Source: Eubacteriaceae bacterium | GTDB lineage: Bacteria > Bacillota > Clostridia > Peptostreptococcales > Anaerovoracaceae | DNA: 64,000 bases | Assembly (NCBI GenBank): GCA_902362435.1 | Contig: CABIWW010000002.1 | Location: 186,001-250,000 of the forward strand | Direction: 5' to 3' | Shown here: positions 44,199 to 54,216 of the stretch, piece after piece | Layout: every line of letters starts with the position of its first letter | Numbering within the stretch: position 1 is the first letter of the stretch | Translations under genes and position numbers: made by a program | The notes under the pieces: generated by a model | The model's input: the letters and a program-made list of their open reading frames with translations, nothing else | Databases searched by the model: none | Told to the model about the DNA's origin: nothing

Positions 44199-46133
44199 CT
44201 AAGTCACCGGATTTCCGTCATCTGCGATCGTCGACACGAACTCAACGCGTTCCTTGCCGTCAACGATATTGTCCGCAAACATTATCATGCCTTTCGACTC
44301 GAGACCTCTGAGCTTTCTAGGCTTGAGATTTGCAACCACGACAACCTTCTTGCCAACGCATTCCTCAGGCTTGAAGTAATTCGCAACACCCGAGATTATC
44401 TGGCGCTTTTCCGTACCCATCTGCACCTGGAACACCAGCAGCTTGTCAGCCTTCGGATGCTTTTCAGCCGAAATGATAGTGCCGACTCTGAAATCGATCT
44501 TGTCGAAATCATCATATTCGATCTCAGGCTTCAGCTCGAGCGGGATGTTCTCCGGCTCCTTGCTGCCGTTCATGGCCTCCAGCTCAGCCAGTTCCTTTTC
44601 GATATCGAGACGAGGGAAGATCGGATCGCCCTTCTTCACCTGCTCACCGTTCATCATCTCGAACTCGTACGCATCTTCCCATGCGACGTCAGCATACCAC
44701 AGACCCAGCTGCTTTCTGATAGCATCCGAAGTCGTGTGCATGAACGGATGGATCAGCACCGATATGATCCTGATCGTTTCAGCCAGATTGTGCAGCACAT
44801 TGTCAAGTCTAGGCTTCTGAGCCTCATCCTTTGCAAGTACCCACGGCATCGTTTCATCTATATATTTGTTGGCACGCCTAACGACTACCCAGATCTCCTC
44901 AAGGGCCATGTTGAACGCGAACTTGTCCATGTTCGCCTCGACCTTGTCAGCCGCGCCGACAGCGACAGCCCTGAGATCATCGTCGACTGCATCCTTTGCA
45001 TCAGTAAGCTCCGGAACTATGCCGCCATTGTATTTCTCTATCATCGAAACCGTTCGCGACACCAGATTTCCCAGGTCGTTCGCGAGATCGTAATTCATCC
45101 TCTTGAGCATCACCTCGTTCGTGAACACGCCGTCCTGACCGAAAGTGTACTCCCTCAGCAGGAAGTATTTCAGCGCGTCGATGCCGTATCTGTCGATCAG
45201 CTTCACCGGATCGACCACGTTGCCCTTGGACTTCGACATCTTGCCGCCCTCCAGCAGCAGCCATCCGTGACCGAGCACCTGCTTAGGCAGCGGAAGACCC
45301 GCGCTCATCAGCATTGCAGGCCAGATGACAGTGTGGAATCTCACGATCTCCTTGCCTACCAGATGAACGTTCACCGGCCAGTACTTCTCGTAAAGCTCCG
45401 GCTCGTCCGGCCAGCCCAGCGCCGTGATGTAGTTCGAAAGCGCATCCAGCCACACGTACATAACGTGCTTGTCGTTGATAGGCACCGGGATGCCCCAGTC
45501 AAATGTCGATCTGGAAATGCAGAGATCCTCGAGCCCCTGCTTCACGAACGCGATCATTTCATTTCTTCTCGAATCCGGCTGAAGGAATTCCGGATTTGTC
45601 TCAAACAGCTCCAGCAGCTTGTCCTGGTACTTTGAAAGCTTGAAGAAATACGCCTCTTCCTTGGCTTTCTGCACCGGTCTGCCGCAGTCCGGACACTTGC
45701 CGTCCACCAGCTGGCTCTCCGTCCAGAACGATTCGCACGGAGTGCAGTAAAGGCCCTCATACTCGCCCTTGTATATGTCGCCGTTCTCATAGAGCTTCAT
45801 GAACAGCTCCTGGACTCTCTTCACGTGTCTCGGCTCAGTAGTCCTGATGAAATCGTCGTACGAGATCTCCATCGTCTTCCACAGATCCTTTATGCCTGCA
45901 ACGACCTGATCCACGTATTCCTGCGGCTTCATGCCCTTTTCCTCGGCGATCGTCTGGATCTTCTGACCGTGCTCGTCCGTTCCCGTCAGGAAATGCACAT
46001 CGTATCCCGAAAGTCTCTTGAATCTCGCCATCGCATCTGCCATGACAGTGCAGTAAGTGTGCCCGATGTGAAGATTCGAGCTCGGATAGTAAATAGGCGT
46101 AGTAATGTAATAAGTTCCTTTGTTTTTTGTCAT
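44199..46133 (-). CDS. metG: Methionyl-tRNA synthetase
   Basis: A 644-residue class I synthetase. [12 protein letters not shown] is the HIGH motif, [24 protein letters not shown] the zinc knuckle, [12 protein letters not shown] the KMSKS loop, and [27 protein letters not shown] the C-terminal EMAP/Trbp111-like tRNA-binding domain. Length fits the long, dimeric form. A 7-bp hairpin (CCGCGTC/GACGCGG, near 46158-46177) lies in its leader; no T-box features are visible. Confidence 0.97.
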   Translation of the reverse strand: MTKNKGTYYITTPIYYPSSNLHIGHTYCTVMADAMARFKRLSGYDVHFLTGTDEHGQKIQTIAEEKGMKPQEYVDQVVAGIKDLWKTMEISYDDFIRTTEPRHVKRVQELFMKLYENGDIYKGEYEGLYCTPCESFWTESQLVDGKCPDCGRPVQKAKEEAYFFKLSKYQDKLLELFETNPEFLQPDSRRNEMIAFVKQGLEDLCISRSTFDWGIPVPINDKHVMYVWLDALSNYITALGWPDEPELYEKYWPVNVHLVGKEIVRFHTVIWPAMLMSAGLPLPKQVLGHGWLLLEGGKMSKSKGNVVDPVKLIDRYGIDALKYFLLREYTFGQDGVFTNEVMLKRMNYDLANDLGNLVSRTVSMIEKYNGGIVPELTDAKDAVDDDLRAVAVGAADKVEANMDKFAFNMALEEIWVVVRRANKYIDETMPWVLAKDEAQKPRLDNVLHNLAETIRIISVLIHPFMHTTSDAIRKQLGLWYADVAWEDAYEFEMMNGEQVKKGDPIFPRLDIEKELAELEAMNGSKEPENIPLELKPEIEYDDFDKIDFRVGTIISAEKHPKADKLLVFQVQMGTEKRQIISGVANYFKPEECVGKKVVVVANLKPRKLRGLESKGMIMFADNIVDGKERVEFVSTIADDGNPVT

Positions 46134-46349
46134 TTTAACTGATCATTCCTTTCATCTCCGCGTCGAATGAGACGCGGCAAATTTTATATGCTGATGCGGC
46201 ATGCGCCGCCGGATCACGACCCGAACACGGTCGGAGCGTCACCGGACCCGGGCCGGATCGCCCAGTCACGTCCGGCACTAAGGCAAAATCCAACCTCTTT
46301 CGTCATACCCGGCATCCGGTCAAAACCCGGCTGCTGCCAAAATCCCGGA

Positions 46350-46970
46350 TCACCTGTAAAGCTTGACGTCCGTGTATTTTATGATGAGATCTACGATGTC
46401 CTCGATCTCAAGATATCCGCTGTCTATCGAAAGATGATAGTTGACAGACTCTCCCCACTTCTGGCCCGTGTGATACGAGTAATAGTTAGCTCTCGCCTTG
46501 TCAGTGTCCTTCATCATCTTCTTCACCATATCCTGCGGCACGCCGTACTCCTCGACAGCCCTCTTGATCTTATCCTGCTCCTCGGCATAGATGAACACAT
46601 TCGTTGCCTCAGGAATCCCGCGCAGGATATAGTCTGCACAACGTCCAACGATGACGCACGAACCCTCGTCAGCGATCCTCCTTATCGTATCGAACTGCGC
46701 CAGGAAAAACCTCTCATTGAGCGAAAGACTCTCAGGTCCCGCCTCCGCAGTTCCCATCGCCGAGATCAGGCTGTAAAGGAAACTGTTCTTCGCCTTCTTT
46801 TCCGCGTCCTCCATCATCTCCTTGCAGAATCCCGATTCCTCAGCGATCCTGTCCAGCAGCTCCTTGTCATAATACGGAACATCCAGCTTCTCCGCAAGAC
46901 GTTTGCCTATCAGTCTGCCGCCGCTTCCGAATTCACGGCTTATAGTTATTATTTTCTTTCTATCATTCAT
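46350..46970 (-). CDS. Cytidylate kinase-like family protein
   Basis: A 206-residue P-loop kinase-like protein. ITISREFGSGGRLIGKRLAEKL replaces the usual GxxGxGK Walker A with the SREFGSGG form of the cytidylate-kinase-like family; VPYYDKELLDRIAEESG and CVIVGRCADYIL follow. The family is common in Clostridia, and its substrate is not established. It is a single gene upstream of metG. Confidence 0.85.
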   Translation of the reverse strand: MNDRKKIITISREFGSGGRLIGKRLAEKLDVPYYDKELLDRIAEESGFCKEMMEDAEKKAKNSFLYSLISAMGTAEAGPESLSLNERFFLAQFDTIRRIADEGSCVIVGRCADYILRGIPEATNVFIYAEEQDKIKRAVEEYGVPQDMVKKMMKDTDKARANYYSYHTGQKWGESVNYHLSIDSGYLEIEDIVDLIIKYTDVKLYR

Positions 46971-47127
46971 AACGGATCCCTCCTTAGGCCATTACATATT
47001 TACGTATCATGTAAATACAGTTGTTTTAATTATATCACACTTTTTCATTTTATTGCCAGGAAAGTGTGCTGCGCATTATGTAAAGTTTTGCAGGTCGCCG
47101 CTCGCCAGCAGTGAGTGAATCTTCTGT

Positions 47128-47383
47128 TACCAAAAATGCATCTTCAGGCTGTCTTCTTTGGTAAAATCCCTGAAAAATCATGCCTTTCAAGAAAGGCGAT
47201 TACCAAGAATCAAAATCTGCTCATGATCATTTGGTAAAATCTTTCGCGAAATATGGCTTTTTATACGTTTAAAATACCAAAAATCAATGACCGCTTCCTG
47301 TTTCTTGGTATTCGACAGCAGAAAAAGAGCGGGAAAACTGCCATTTTTACCAATAACAGCTATCCGGCAAATGATTTTTGGTT
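47128..47383. repeat. Phased TACCAA-N24-TTGGTA array A
   Basis: Four units: TACCAA at 47128, 47201, 47275 and 47348, each followed exactly 30 bases later by TTGGTA (47158, 47231, 47305) or TTGGTT (47378). The period is 73-74 bp. Unit interiors differ, so it is not CRISPR. It occupies most of the 46971-47495 gap, where no gene is seen. Confidence 0.7.
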
Positions 47384-47495
47384 TTCACCCCGTAAGGCAT
47401 GACAAGACATAAATGTATGATGAAACGAGATTTGCGAGTCAATGCCAGGCGTGCAGGATTAGACAGACAAGTAGTGCGCACACGCAGAGCGTATG

Positions 47496-48536
47496 CTATT
47501 TCACTTCGCTGCCGCGTTCCGGGATCAATCTGAGAAGCTTCAGCTCGCCGGGCTCCAGCGCGATCTCTCTGAGCAGATCATACTGCGAAGTCGAATGCGC
47601 ATAAGCCACCTTCGGGAAGCAGCTGCTCCTGATCGTCTCCCTGACCGCACTGCCCATGGCCTCCGGCGCGCCGATGGTGCGCCACACGTCCTCCTCGCTT
47701 TCCGCGAAGAAATCGAATGTATACGAAACCATCGTATAGTTGCACTCGATATCCTCAAGATGAAGAAAGACCTCTTTTCGTTCCGCTTCATGGTCCGGCG
47801 TCTCCTCCATACCACCCGGAACATCACCTGGACCTGACAGTTCACCCATGTCACCCGGAACATCCGGTATATTGTAAAGCAATATGCCAAGTTCGCTGCC
47901 GTTCCGCGTTATCGTGCAGCTGTCGTTTTCGAATATCACTTCATCGTAAAGCTGATCGAGCAGGAAATACAGGTAATACCATCGAGTGCGCAGTCCTTTG
48001 CGGCCATACATGGAAAACGCTGTGCCGCTGACGGCCGGGATCAGATCAGTCGACGATACATACATAGATGCGTCGCCATACGAATCACTGACCTGCCGAC
48101 GTCTGAGCCTGCGGATCAGCGCCGGCACGCCATCTTCGACACCAGCGGAAGCCTCCGCGAGCCCTGCGTCCCCGCAGGACACGCGGAGCCCCATCTCAAT
48201 CCCCGCTCCGCGGCACAGACCGACCACCGGCTCGAAAATATCCCACGACTCGAGACGATCCCCGTACCCGGATAAAGAGCCCCTTCCAGGCGCCGTCCCT
48301 GACTCAGAATGATTTCTCCGCCCAAGAACACTTCCTGTCGCAGAACGCTCCTTCTCTCCCGAAGCTTCACTCGCCGCAAGACCATTCTCCAACCCGGCAA
48401 AGCTCTCCGATCCAAAACTATCTCCCCGTTCAAGGCTGTCCCCTGTTCCGGACATGCCTCTTGCCCCAGGACTTTCTCCCGGCTCAAGACTACCTCCTTG
48501 TCCGGGGATCTCCCCCGCCCCACAAGCGGCCCGCAT
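47496..48536 (-). pseudogene. GH39/AraC-type xylosidase C-terminal fragment
   Basis: The last ~220 residues (RRQVSDSYGDASMYVSSTDLIPAV onward; TRWYYLYFLLDQL, GILLYNI, VWRTIGAPEAM, LEPGELKLL) resemble the C-terminal part of glycoside hydrolase family 39 proteins, often fused to AraC domains. The barrel core is mostly missing: a short WDIFEPVVGLCRGAGIEMGLRVS piece is joined to a hexapeptide-repeat N terminus encoded by a minisatellite. Loss of catalytic parts and abutment to a truncated MFS gene indicate decay. Expression as a shortened protein is possible but not supported. Confidence 0.6.
48245..48515. repeat. Degenerate 18-bp minisatellite
   Basis: About fifteen 18-bp units (e.g. TCAAGACTACCTCCTTGT, CCAGGACTTTCTCCCGGC, CCAAAACTATCTCCCCGT). 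On the minus strand they read as hexapeptides of the type DSLERG, GSLEPG, ESPGAR. It lies exactly at the joint of the GH39 and MFS fragments. Confidence 0.7.
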
Positions 48537-48540
48537 CTTT

Positions 48541-49074
48541 GCAAAATCCGACTCGACCGCAACTACTTCCTCGATCCTGCAGCACGGTATCCCTACTATG
48601 GTAATGGCCGGTCAGGATCAGATGGGCGCTACCGCTATCGTTTCCGCTACATCGATAATCCTGCTGTTCACAGGCCCGATCGTAGGTATCGTATGCGACA
48701 AGAAGCTCAGCGTTGCTGCTGTCGGCACGAGCCTTTTCTTCATGATCGCGGCTCTCGGACTCGCATTCATGAATACAGGAATGCTCGGAACAGTGCTGTT
48801 CGTGGCAGGATATATTTTCGGCGTGCCTGCGATCAATATCGTTTCACCGCTCATCATGGGTCACATGTATGGCGACAAGGATCTCGGCAAGCTGATCGGA
48901 TATGTCAACGTATTCATCGGTATCGGCGGCGCGATCGGCGCAACTGCAGTCGGTATGCTGATGCAGCACTACGGTTCGTACCAGATGCCTTGGCTGTACA
49001 TGGCAGCAGTCCTGCTGATCGTTGCAGTCATCAGAGGTATCTGCACAAGCAATAAGAGAAAGTTCAAGGGCTAG
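48541..49074 (+). pseudogene. MFS transporter, C-terminal fragment
   Basis: In-frame sequence for the last ~175 residues of a major-facilitator transporter, with about five membrane segments (AIVSATSIILLFTGPIVGIVC, FFMIAALGLAFM, GTVLFVAGYIF, LIGYVNVFIGIGGAIGATAVGML, LYMAAVLLIVAVI). Upstream of ~48541 the frame enters the minisatellite, so the N-terminal half is gone. No promoter or ribosome site is seen. Confidence 0.7.
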
Positions 49075-49333
49075 GAAGCACCGGGGAAAGCAGCAGGCCC
49101 GTGAGGATGCAAGCTGCCGCCCAGGACGGGCCGTCAGGCGACTGTAATAGTTGTCGAGGCATAGTTAATACGCCTTGATCAGGATGCAGTTGACTGATCG
49201 ATTCGGGTACGAAGGGCTGGCCGTCAGGCCGGCCCGGCGTGATCAACACGGCAGGCGGCGATCTCATGCCAGCCCGGTACCAACCAAGTTTTCACTATTC
49301 ATAATATAAATTCCGGCAACGGAAGCCTCAGGG
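49075..49333. other. Gap after the MFS fragment
   Basis: GC-rich sequence with several imperfect dyads (e.g. GCCGTCAGGCCGGCCCGGC near 49221-49239). No gene or known element is recognised. Confidence 0.3.
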
Positions 49334-49463
49334 GCCGGCTCGTACGGACGCGCAAGCGTTCGTATGTGCCGGCCTCCGGGGTATGGGAACGGCCCCGCGG
49401 TCCTTCACCTGATGTCCGCGTCAGCGGACTTCGGGTGTTGGGAAGCGGGGCGGTTCTTTTTTT
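49334..49463 (+). repeat. Two large hairpins ending in a T tract
   Basis: First hairpin 49334-49373: GCCGGC...GACGC closed by a GCAA tetraloop and GCGTTCG...GCCGGC (about 18 pairs with a few G-U). Second hairpin 49387-49456: outer stem GAACGGCCCCGC/GCGGGGCGGTTC, inner stem with GTCCGC-GTCA-GCGGAC, followed by seven T. Either a double terminator or a small RNA. Confidence 0.55.
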
Positions 49464-49634
49464 GCGAGCTTTACGGGGAGGCGCATTATATATATGTTGC
49501 TTTACGCTTTCAAGTCTTTATTGAACATTGTAGCCTATAAAGGCATTTTTATTCAATGAGTTTTGCGGGGAGGCGAAGGGATCGCGAGCCAGGGCGGCGC
49601 GGAGCGCATAAGATCGCCGCGTAAGCGGCTCCTC

Positions 49635-49698
49635 TAAAAAAGGCCGGGCGGCCCGGACGTGCTCATGAGAGCGTACCATCCGGACGGCTGCGGCCTTT
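49635..49698 (-). terminator. Terminator of the marR-MATE operon
   Basis: On the minus strand AAAGGCCG..., with GC-rich pairing across 49641-49698 (AGGCCG/CGGCCT, CCGGAC/GTCCGG), ends in CCTTTTTT, 13 bp after the MATE stop. Confidence 0.7.
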
Positions 49699-49710
49699 AC
49701 ATAATATTCA

Positions 49711-51255
49711 TCAATAATGGTATTTCGAGCGTTTTGCGATCATAAAGCCTATCGTCAGTGCGGCGGAAACGACTTCGGCGACGACGACTGACCCCCAGAT
49801 GCCCTGGATCCCGAAGATCAATGGCAGGATCAGCACTGCGCCGACTTCGAACACCAGCGTTCTCATGAATGAGATTATCGCGGAGATCAGGCCGTTATTG
49901 AGGGCGGTGAAGAATGCGGATCCGAAGATGCTCATGCCGACGAACAGGAATGAACAGCAGTATATATGGAAGGCTTCGGTCGTCATTTTCACTAGCTCGG
50001 GGTCGTATCCGACGAAAACGGCGGCGCATTTGCCGGCGAGGAGCTGTATCAGAGCGAACATCACGACTCCGCACACGTTGATGACCCAGAGGCTGCGCCT
50101 GAAGAGGTTGTGCAGCTCGCTGTGGTTCTGAGCTCCGTAGTTGTAGCCGAACAGCGGCGCAGTGCCGACTGAGTAGCCGATGAAAACCGCAATGAAAATG
50201 TAGTTGACGTACATGAGCACGCCGTATGCTGCGACGCCGTCCGCGCCGGCGTATTTCATCAGCTGGAGATTGTAAAGCATGCTCACGACGGACATCGCGA
50301 TGCTTGTGACGAATTCAGATGCTCCGTTCGTACATGTCTTGAGCAGAGCTTTGCCGTCATAGCTGGTTTTCGTAAGTTTCAGCAGGCTGGAATTTTTGCG
50401 TGCGAAGTAGATCAGCGGGATCAGCGCGCCTGTGAGTCCGCTTGCTGCCGTTGCCGCCGCTGCGCCTGCGATGCCCCATCCGAACGCGATGATGAACACT
50501 GCATCGAGCACCATGTTCATGAGACCGGCTCCCACGGTCGCAACGAAGCCGAGCCCGGGTTTTCCCGCCGTGACGAAAAAGCTCTGGAACGCATACTGCA
50601 GCACGAATGCGGGCTGTGCGGCCAGTATTATGCGTCCGTATAAAACGCAGTTGTCCAGCATTTCGCCTTCCGCGCCGAGTTTGGAAATGATCTGCGGAAG
50701 AAAAATTATTCCGACCACTGCAAGCACTGCGCCGACGCCTGCAGCGATGTATATCAGCATCGAAAAGAGGCGATTCGATCTTTCGTAGTCGCCCTCACCC
50801 ATGGTTTTGGACACGAGTGCATTGCCGCCGGTACCGAATATGAAGCCGACCGAGCTGAGAAGCATCAGCACAGGCATGGTAAAGTTGACTGCCGCAAACG
50901 GCACTTTGCCGACAAAGTTGGACACAAAGAATCCGTCCACGACGCTGTATATAGATGTAAAGATCATCATTGCCACCGATGGCAGCACGAATCTGAACAG
51001 TCGTTTGTAATCAAAATGATCCGAAAGCTGGATCTTGTCTTTCGGGCGTTTCGAGCCTGTGACGGATTTGCCGGCTGTGGTGGCTGTGCCGGATCTGTCA
51101 GCTGCATCGGCGGTATCAGCTGTGTCGACCATGTCGGCGGTGTCAGCTGCGGCAGTATGAGTTTCCGGCGTGTGAGACTCCAACGTATGGGACTCCGACG
51201 TATGAGACTCCAATACTTGACATTCCGGCATATGATCCTGATTTTTGTGTTCCAT
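49711..51255 (-). CDS. MATE-family efflux transporter
   Basis: A 514-residue multidrug/toxin exporter with 12 membrane segments starting at residue ~85 (FRFVLPSVAMMIFTSIYSVVDGFFVSNFVG, the MATE opening; second half from GASEFVTSIAMSVVSMLYNLQLM). The N-terminal ~80 residues are an odd cytoplasmic extension of SHT and TAD repeats (ESHTSESHTLESHTPETHT; DTADTADAADRS). It lies 60 bp after a MarR-type gene on the same strand. Confidence 0.92.
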   Translation of the reverse strand: MEHKNQDHMPECQVLESHTSESHTLESHTPETHTAAADTADMVDTADTADAADRSGTATTAGKSVTGSKRPKDKIQLSDHFDYKRLFRFVLPSVAMMIFTSIYSVVDGFFVSNFVGKVPFAAVNFTMPVLMLLSSVGFIFGTGGNALVSKTMGEGDYERSNRLFSMLIYIAAGVGAVLAVVGIIFLPQIISKLGAEGEMLDNCVLYGRIILAAQPAFVLQYAFQSFFVTAGKPGLGFVATVGAGLMNMVLDAVFIIAFGWGIAGAAAATAASGLTGALIPLIYFARKNSSLLKLTKTSYDGKALLKTCTNGASEFVTSIAMSVVSMLYNLQLMKYAGADGVAAYGVLMYVNYIFIAVFIGYSVGTAPLFGYNYGAQNHSELHNLFRRSLWVINVCGVVMFALIQLLAGKCAAVFVGYDPELVKMTTEAFHIYCCSFLFVGMSIFGSAFFTALNNGLISAIISFMRTLVFEVGAVLILPLIFGIQGIWGSVVVAEVVSAALTIGFMIAKRSKYHY

Positions 51256-51315
51256 AGTTCCTCCTGTTCTGCTGTTCTGTTTCCGGGTTTTTGGGAAAAA
51301 GGGCCGAGTGGCGGC

Positions 51316-51741
51316 TCAAAGCCGTTCCGCAACTTTTTTCATTTCCTCTATATAACGCTCCGTCAGCTCAAAATATATCTTTCGTTCTTCCTCTGACCAT
51401 CTGTCAAAAACCGCATTTTCCTCGTCTCTGATTATCTTCACGGTCCGTTCTGCAAATCTGCGTCCCTCCTCGGTAAGATGCACGGTCTTGCTTCGACCGC
51501 TCGTCTTCTCAAGATAGACGAGCCCTTCCGATTCAAGGTTTCGCAACGACGAGTTCACGGTCTGCTTGCTGATACATGTCATTTTGACGATACCGCTCAG
51601 CGGGTACGAGCCTTCATTGTCATACACCACGTACATTATATTGAATGCGCTGTCAGTCAAATCAAGCCGCTTTGAAATTTCATGGTACGTTGCACCGATC
51701 TCGCTCATCAGTGTATTTAAGCGCGTTATGCTGCTGGTCAT
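51316..51741 (-). CDS. MarR-family transcriptional regulator
   Basis: A 141-residue winged-helix dimer: YHEISKRLDLTDSAFNIMYVVYDNEGSYPLSGIV, recognition helix region CISKQTVNSSLRNLESEGLVYLEKT and wing GRSKTVHLTEEGRRF. The start at 51741 follows AAGGAG. It is upstream of the MATE pump gene and probably represses both through the repeats at 51824-51876. Confidence 0.92.
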   Translation of the reverse strand: MTSSITRLNTLMSEIGATYHEISKRLDLTDSAFNIMYVVYDNEGSYPLSGIVKMTCISKQTVNSSLRNLESEGLVYLEKTSGRSKTVHLTEEGRRFAERTVKIIRDEENAVFDRWSEEERKIYFELTERYIEEMKKVAERL

Positions 51742-51823
51742 ATGGATCTCCTTGATGATTTTGTTTTTGGGAATTTGTTCGTTCGTGCAGGTTTGTACGA
51801 GCTCGTAAAGGCTCACACAATTC

Positions 51824-51882
51824 GTATGATTTCGGACGATTTGCACATCAGTGATTATAGTATGATTTCGGACGATCGTCAA
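51824..51882 (-). promoter_or_regulatory. marR-MATE promoter with direct-repeat operators
   Basis: GTATGATTTCGGACGAT occurs identically at 51824-51840 and 51860-51876. The second copy is exactly the 17-bp spacer of a minus-strand promoter, TTGACG (51882-51877) and TATAAT (51859-51854). Binding there would occlude RNA polymerase. Confidence 0.75.
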
Positions 51883-51903
51883 GGTAAGCTTCGATGGGAG
51901 CAA

Positions 51904-52353
51904 ACAAGTTTTATCGGGTGCGAACTGTTATGTTTCAGCAGTAGAGGGACAAACTGTTATGTCGGCGGGGCGACAAGCCGGATTTATGACGGGCGGGCGG
52001 CACCGGAAGCTTATAGAACCGACCTCTCCCAAAGGGCTGCTGCTCTGAAAGTTTATATAATTGAGCTTATCTGGCGCGATATGCGCCTGAAAGTTTGATT
52101 TGTATCCTCTGAATGGAGGAAATCGGCTGTTTGGTGTGGCGTGATCACGCTTGCAGTCATTTTACTGATTTAAAGGCATCTGTTGTTGGCATTCGATGAT
52201 GACCGGCGCCGGCATGCGGTGCCGACAGGTGTTAGCGGCTGATCAGGATGCATCCGTTGTGTATTAGTCCTATCAAAGATGACCTGTCGGGCGCGATCTG
52301 GTGCGTAGTCGGCTTGTGATAACAAGCGTTACCGGCAGGCTCGAATCCGACCC
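51904..52353. other. Gap upstream of the marR promoter
   Basis: GC-rich, no supported gene; a reading frame of ~118 codons crosses the marR promoter but has no family resemblance. Confidence 0.3.
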
Positions 52354-52612
52354 TTGTGTGTAGGATCCCTCTCATTTGAAAATCATTACACAACCGATCC
52401 CCCCGTCTGTGCAGTTTCCCGTGAAGTTCCTTTTTGTATTACACAAGGATATGGATGATTTTTACAGAAAAGCTGCATTTTCATGAGATTTCGACGTTTT
52501 GGAAGCGATCTGGCATGAAATCACGTGTAATATTTTTTGATGGCTATCATTTCTGCACATCTGAGAGCCCGGTTGTGCAATAGTTCTCCGATATACAAAA
52601 TACTACACAAAT
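52354..52612. repeat. Dispersed intergenic repeat, copy 3 (259 bp, divergent)
   Basis: Begins TTGTGTGTA and ends TACACAAAT. Conserved with copies 1 and 2 in order: CGTCTGTGCAG, CCGTGAAG, TTACACAAGGAT, TTTCATGAGATTT, TTCTGCACATCTGAG and TTGTGCAA. The terminal hairpin is weaker than in copies 1 and 2. Beyond it to 52976 are GCCCC/GGGGC and ATGCTTATAAGCAT (52752-52765) dyads only. Confidence 0.65.
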
Positions 52613-52976
52613 GAGAATGCGGGCAAAATCCTCGACCACCGTGGACTCAGATCATTTGATTTATACATCTGCACCTATCCAGCGCAGTATGCTTCTATAA
52701 GTTTAATACGTGCCCCTTATAAGGCGGGGCTTTCTGGGCGAAGTGCCTGTCATGCTTATAAGCATTAACATTGGTCGAATCGATGCGCAGGATTTCCCGC
52801 GCTTAAAGAATATCGCACAGGAAATTCGCCGTGCATTCATTTTTAAAGACTCGACTTTCTATATACGACAGATTCTATAGAATGCCTGGTACATGATACT
52901 CAATGCTGATGCTGAAATCCCATGACTATCAGCAAAAACGTAAGACTTCAGCATCCGAATCCTTGCCTTATATCTT

Positions 52977-53906
52977 TTATATAGGCTTACCCGGTTCATC
53001 GGGATCAAAATTATCATCATGAGTCAGAGCTTTGATTTCTGCTTCGGTCAGACCGCTGTAGGCAATGATTTTCTTTATCGGTTCGCCTGCAGCTTTCATG
53101 TTCAACGCGATCTTGCGCTTTTCGTCGAGCTTGCCTTTTTCAAAGCCTGAGGCTTCACCCTGTTCAAATCCATCGGATTTGCCCTGCTCGTATCCGTCGG
53201 CCTCCCTGATCGCTTCACATTCTTCTCTTGTCAGTTTTTCGAATAAAAAACTCATAACGTCACCACCATGTTCCTTCAGAAATTCTGCCAGTATGCCGCT
53301 GGCCTGACATTCCCTGATGCTTTCTTCGATGGCGGTCCCCAGCTCTCCGCATTCTCTGTATTTTACACGGATCATGTGTATCAGCCTGCTGTATCCCTGC
53401 ATCGTATTGCAGCGTTTCAGCAGCTCAGCGCCTTTCTCGTAATTCACATTGATGAATCTGACGACCACCTCTACTGATATTTTATCACACTCAGCCATGA
53501 ATGCATCAGATAATTTCATCTCCTGCTCTACGGGTGCATCTTCGAGACCGTTGTAGAACACATAAAGTTCGGGGGTCGGTATCTTCACCGGCTTTTTGCT
53601 GTAAATCTCACGTGAAAACACGAGCTTTTCGTATTCTCTGGCGATATACGCCAGCATCCTCAGTGGTATGTTAGGACACAGCGTGCTCTGCTGCTCTGTG
53701 AGGATTATCCACTTATGGTCGATGATGAAGGAAAGGTCGTTCTCCCGGTCACCAAAGAACGCATCATCTAAAGTCACGATCTTCACGGGAGTATCTTTAT
53801 CATAATTACTTCCGGAAAGCGCATTGTACAGCTCTATCAGATTTTCCTTATCGCTGAAAAGCGTACAGAAAGTGTTGTCCTTGTATGTATGCTTAGGTTT
53901 TTTCAT
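52977..53906 (-). CDS. Rpn-family recombination-promoting nuclease / transposase-like protein
   Basis: A 309-residue PD-(D/E)XK protein of the Rpn (PDDEXK_2) type: YKDNTFCTLFSDKENLIELYNALSG at the start, then FGDRENDLSFIIDHKWIILTEQQSTLCPNIPLRMLAYIAREYEKL, whose D and E-x-Q residues fit the catalytic motif. The C-terminal part has the usual Gly-Glu-Gln repeats (YEQGKSDGFEQGEASGFEKGKLDEKRK). The ATG at 53906 follows GGAGGGG. The native role is unsettled; Rpn proteins may promote horizontal exchange or act in defence. Confidence 0.85.
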   Translation of the reverse strand: MKKPKHTYKDNTFCTLFSDKENLIELYNALSGSNYDKDTPVKIVTLDDAFFGDRENDLSFIIDHKWIILTEQQSTLCPNIPLRMLAYIAREYEKLVFSREIYSKKPVKIPTPELYVFYNGLEDAPVEQEMKLSDAFMAECDKISVEVVVRFINVNYEKGAELLKRCNTMQGYSRLIHMIRVKYRECGELGTAIEESIRECQASGILAEFLKEHGGDVMSFLFEKLTREECEAIREADGYEQGKSDGFEQGEASGFEKGKLDEKRKIALNMKAAGEPIKKIIAYSGLTEAEIKALTHDDNFDPDEPGKPI

Positions 53907-54216
53907 TGTCCCCTCCATAGTTATATCGATCTTAAATGAACAGCGGCGGTATTCCTCCTGATCATATTGTATAATTATGGAAGCTAATATTCAACCTTTA
54001 TTTTACATTTATATATTATTTTTCCATCATATGCCTTTAGCAACTCTCCTCGGCACACTTAAATCGGCTCATTTACGCCACATCATGGTCGTACTGTACT
54101 GCAAGAAGTGCCAAAACCGCAATACTTCTCCAGCCTCTTCCACTCCTTATTTTCGTGTATTGTACAAATTTTAGTAATGTTATTTACCGCGAGAGTACAT
54201 TGACTTCAATGATCAT

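Noticed and set aside
46134..46349. T-box leader for metG
   Set aside because: No TGGNACCGCG-type T-box sequence or specifier-like stem was seen; only one small hairpin.
46167..47114. 315-codon plus-strand reading frame
   Set aside because: It lies opposite the cytidylate-kinase-like gene; its sequence looks like a shadow of that gene.
47128..47383. CRISPR array, because of ~36-bp units at a 73-bp period
   Set aside because: Unit interiors are not identical; only the six-base ends are kept, and no cas genes are near.
51742..52098. 118-codon plus-strand reading frame
   Set aside because: It covers the marR promoter and operators and has no family resemblance or ribosome site.
49176..52252. 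Shared 13-mer TGATCAGGATGCA at 49176 and 52240 as another repeat family
   Set aside because: Flanks do not align well and a 13-base match is expected by chance in 64 kb.
52325..52352. tRNA T-arm (GGCTCGAATCC)
   Set aside because: No matching acceptor, D or anticodon stem could be found around it.
53977..54174. 65-codon plus-strand reading frame
   Set aside because: No ribosome site, hydrophobic random-looking sequence and no similarity to a known family.
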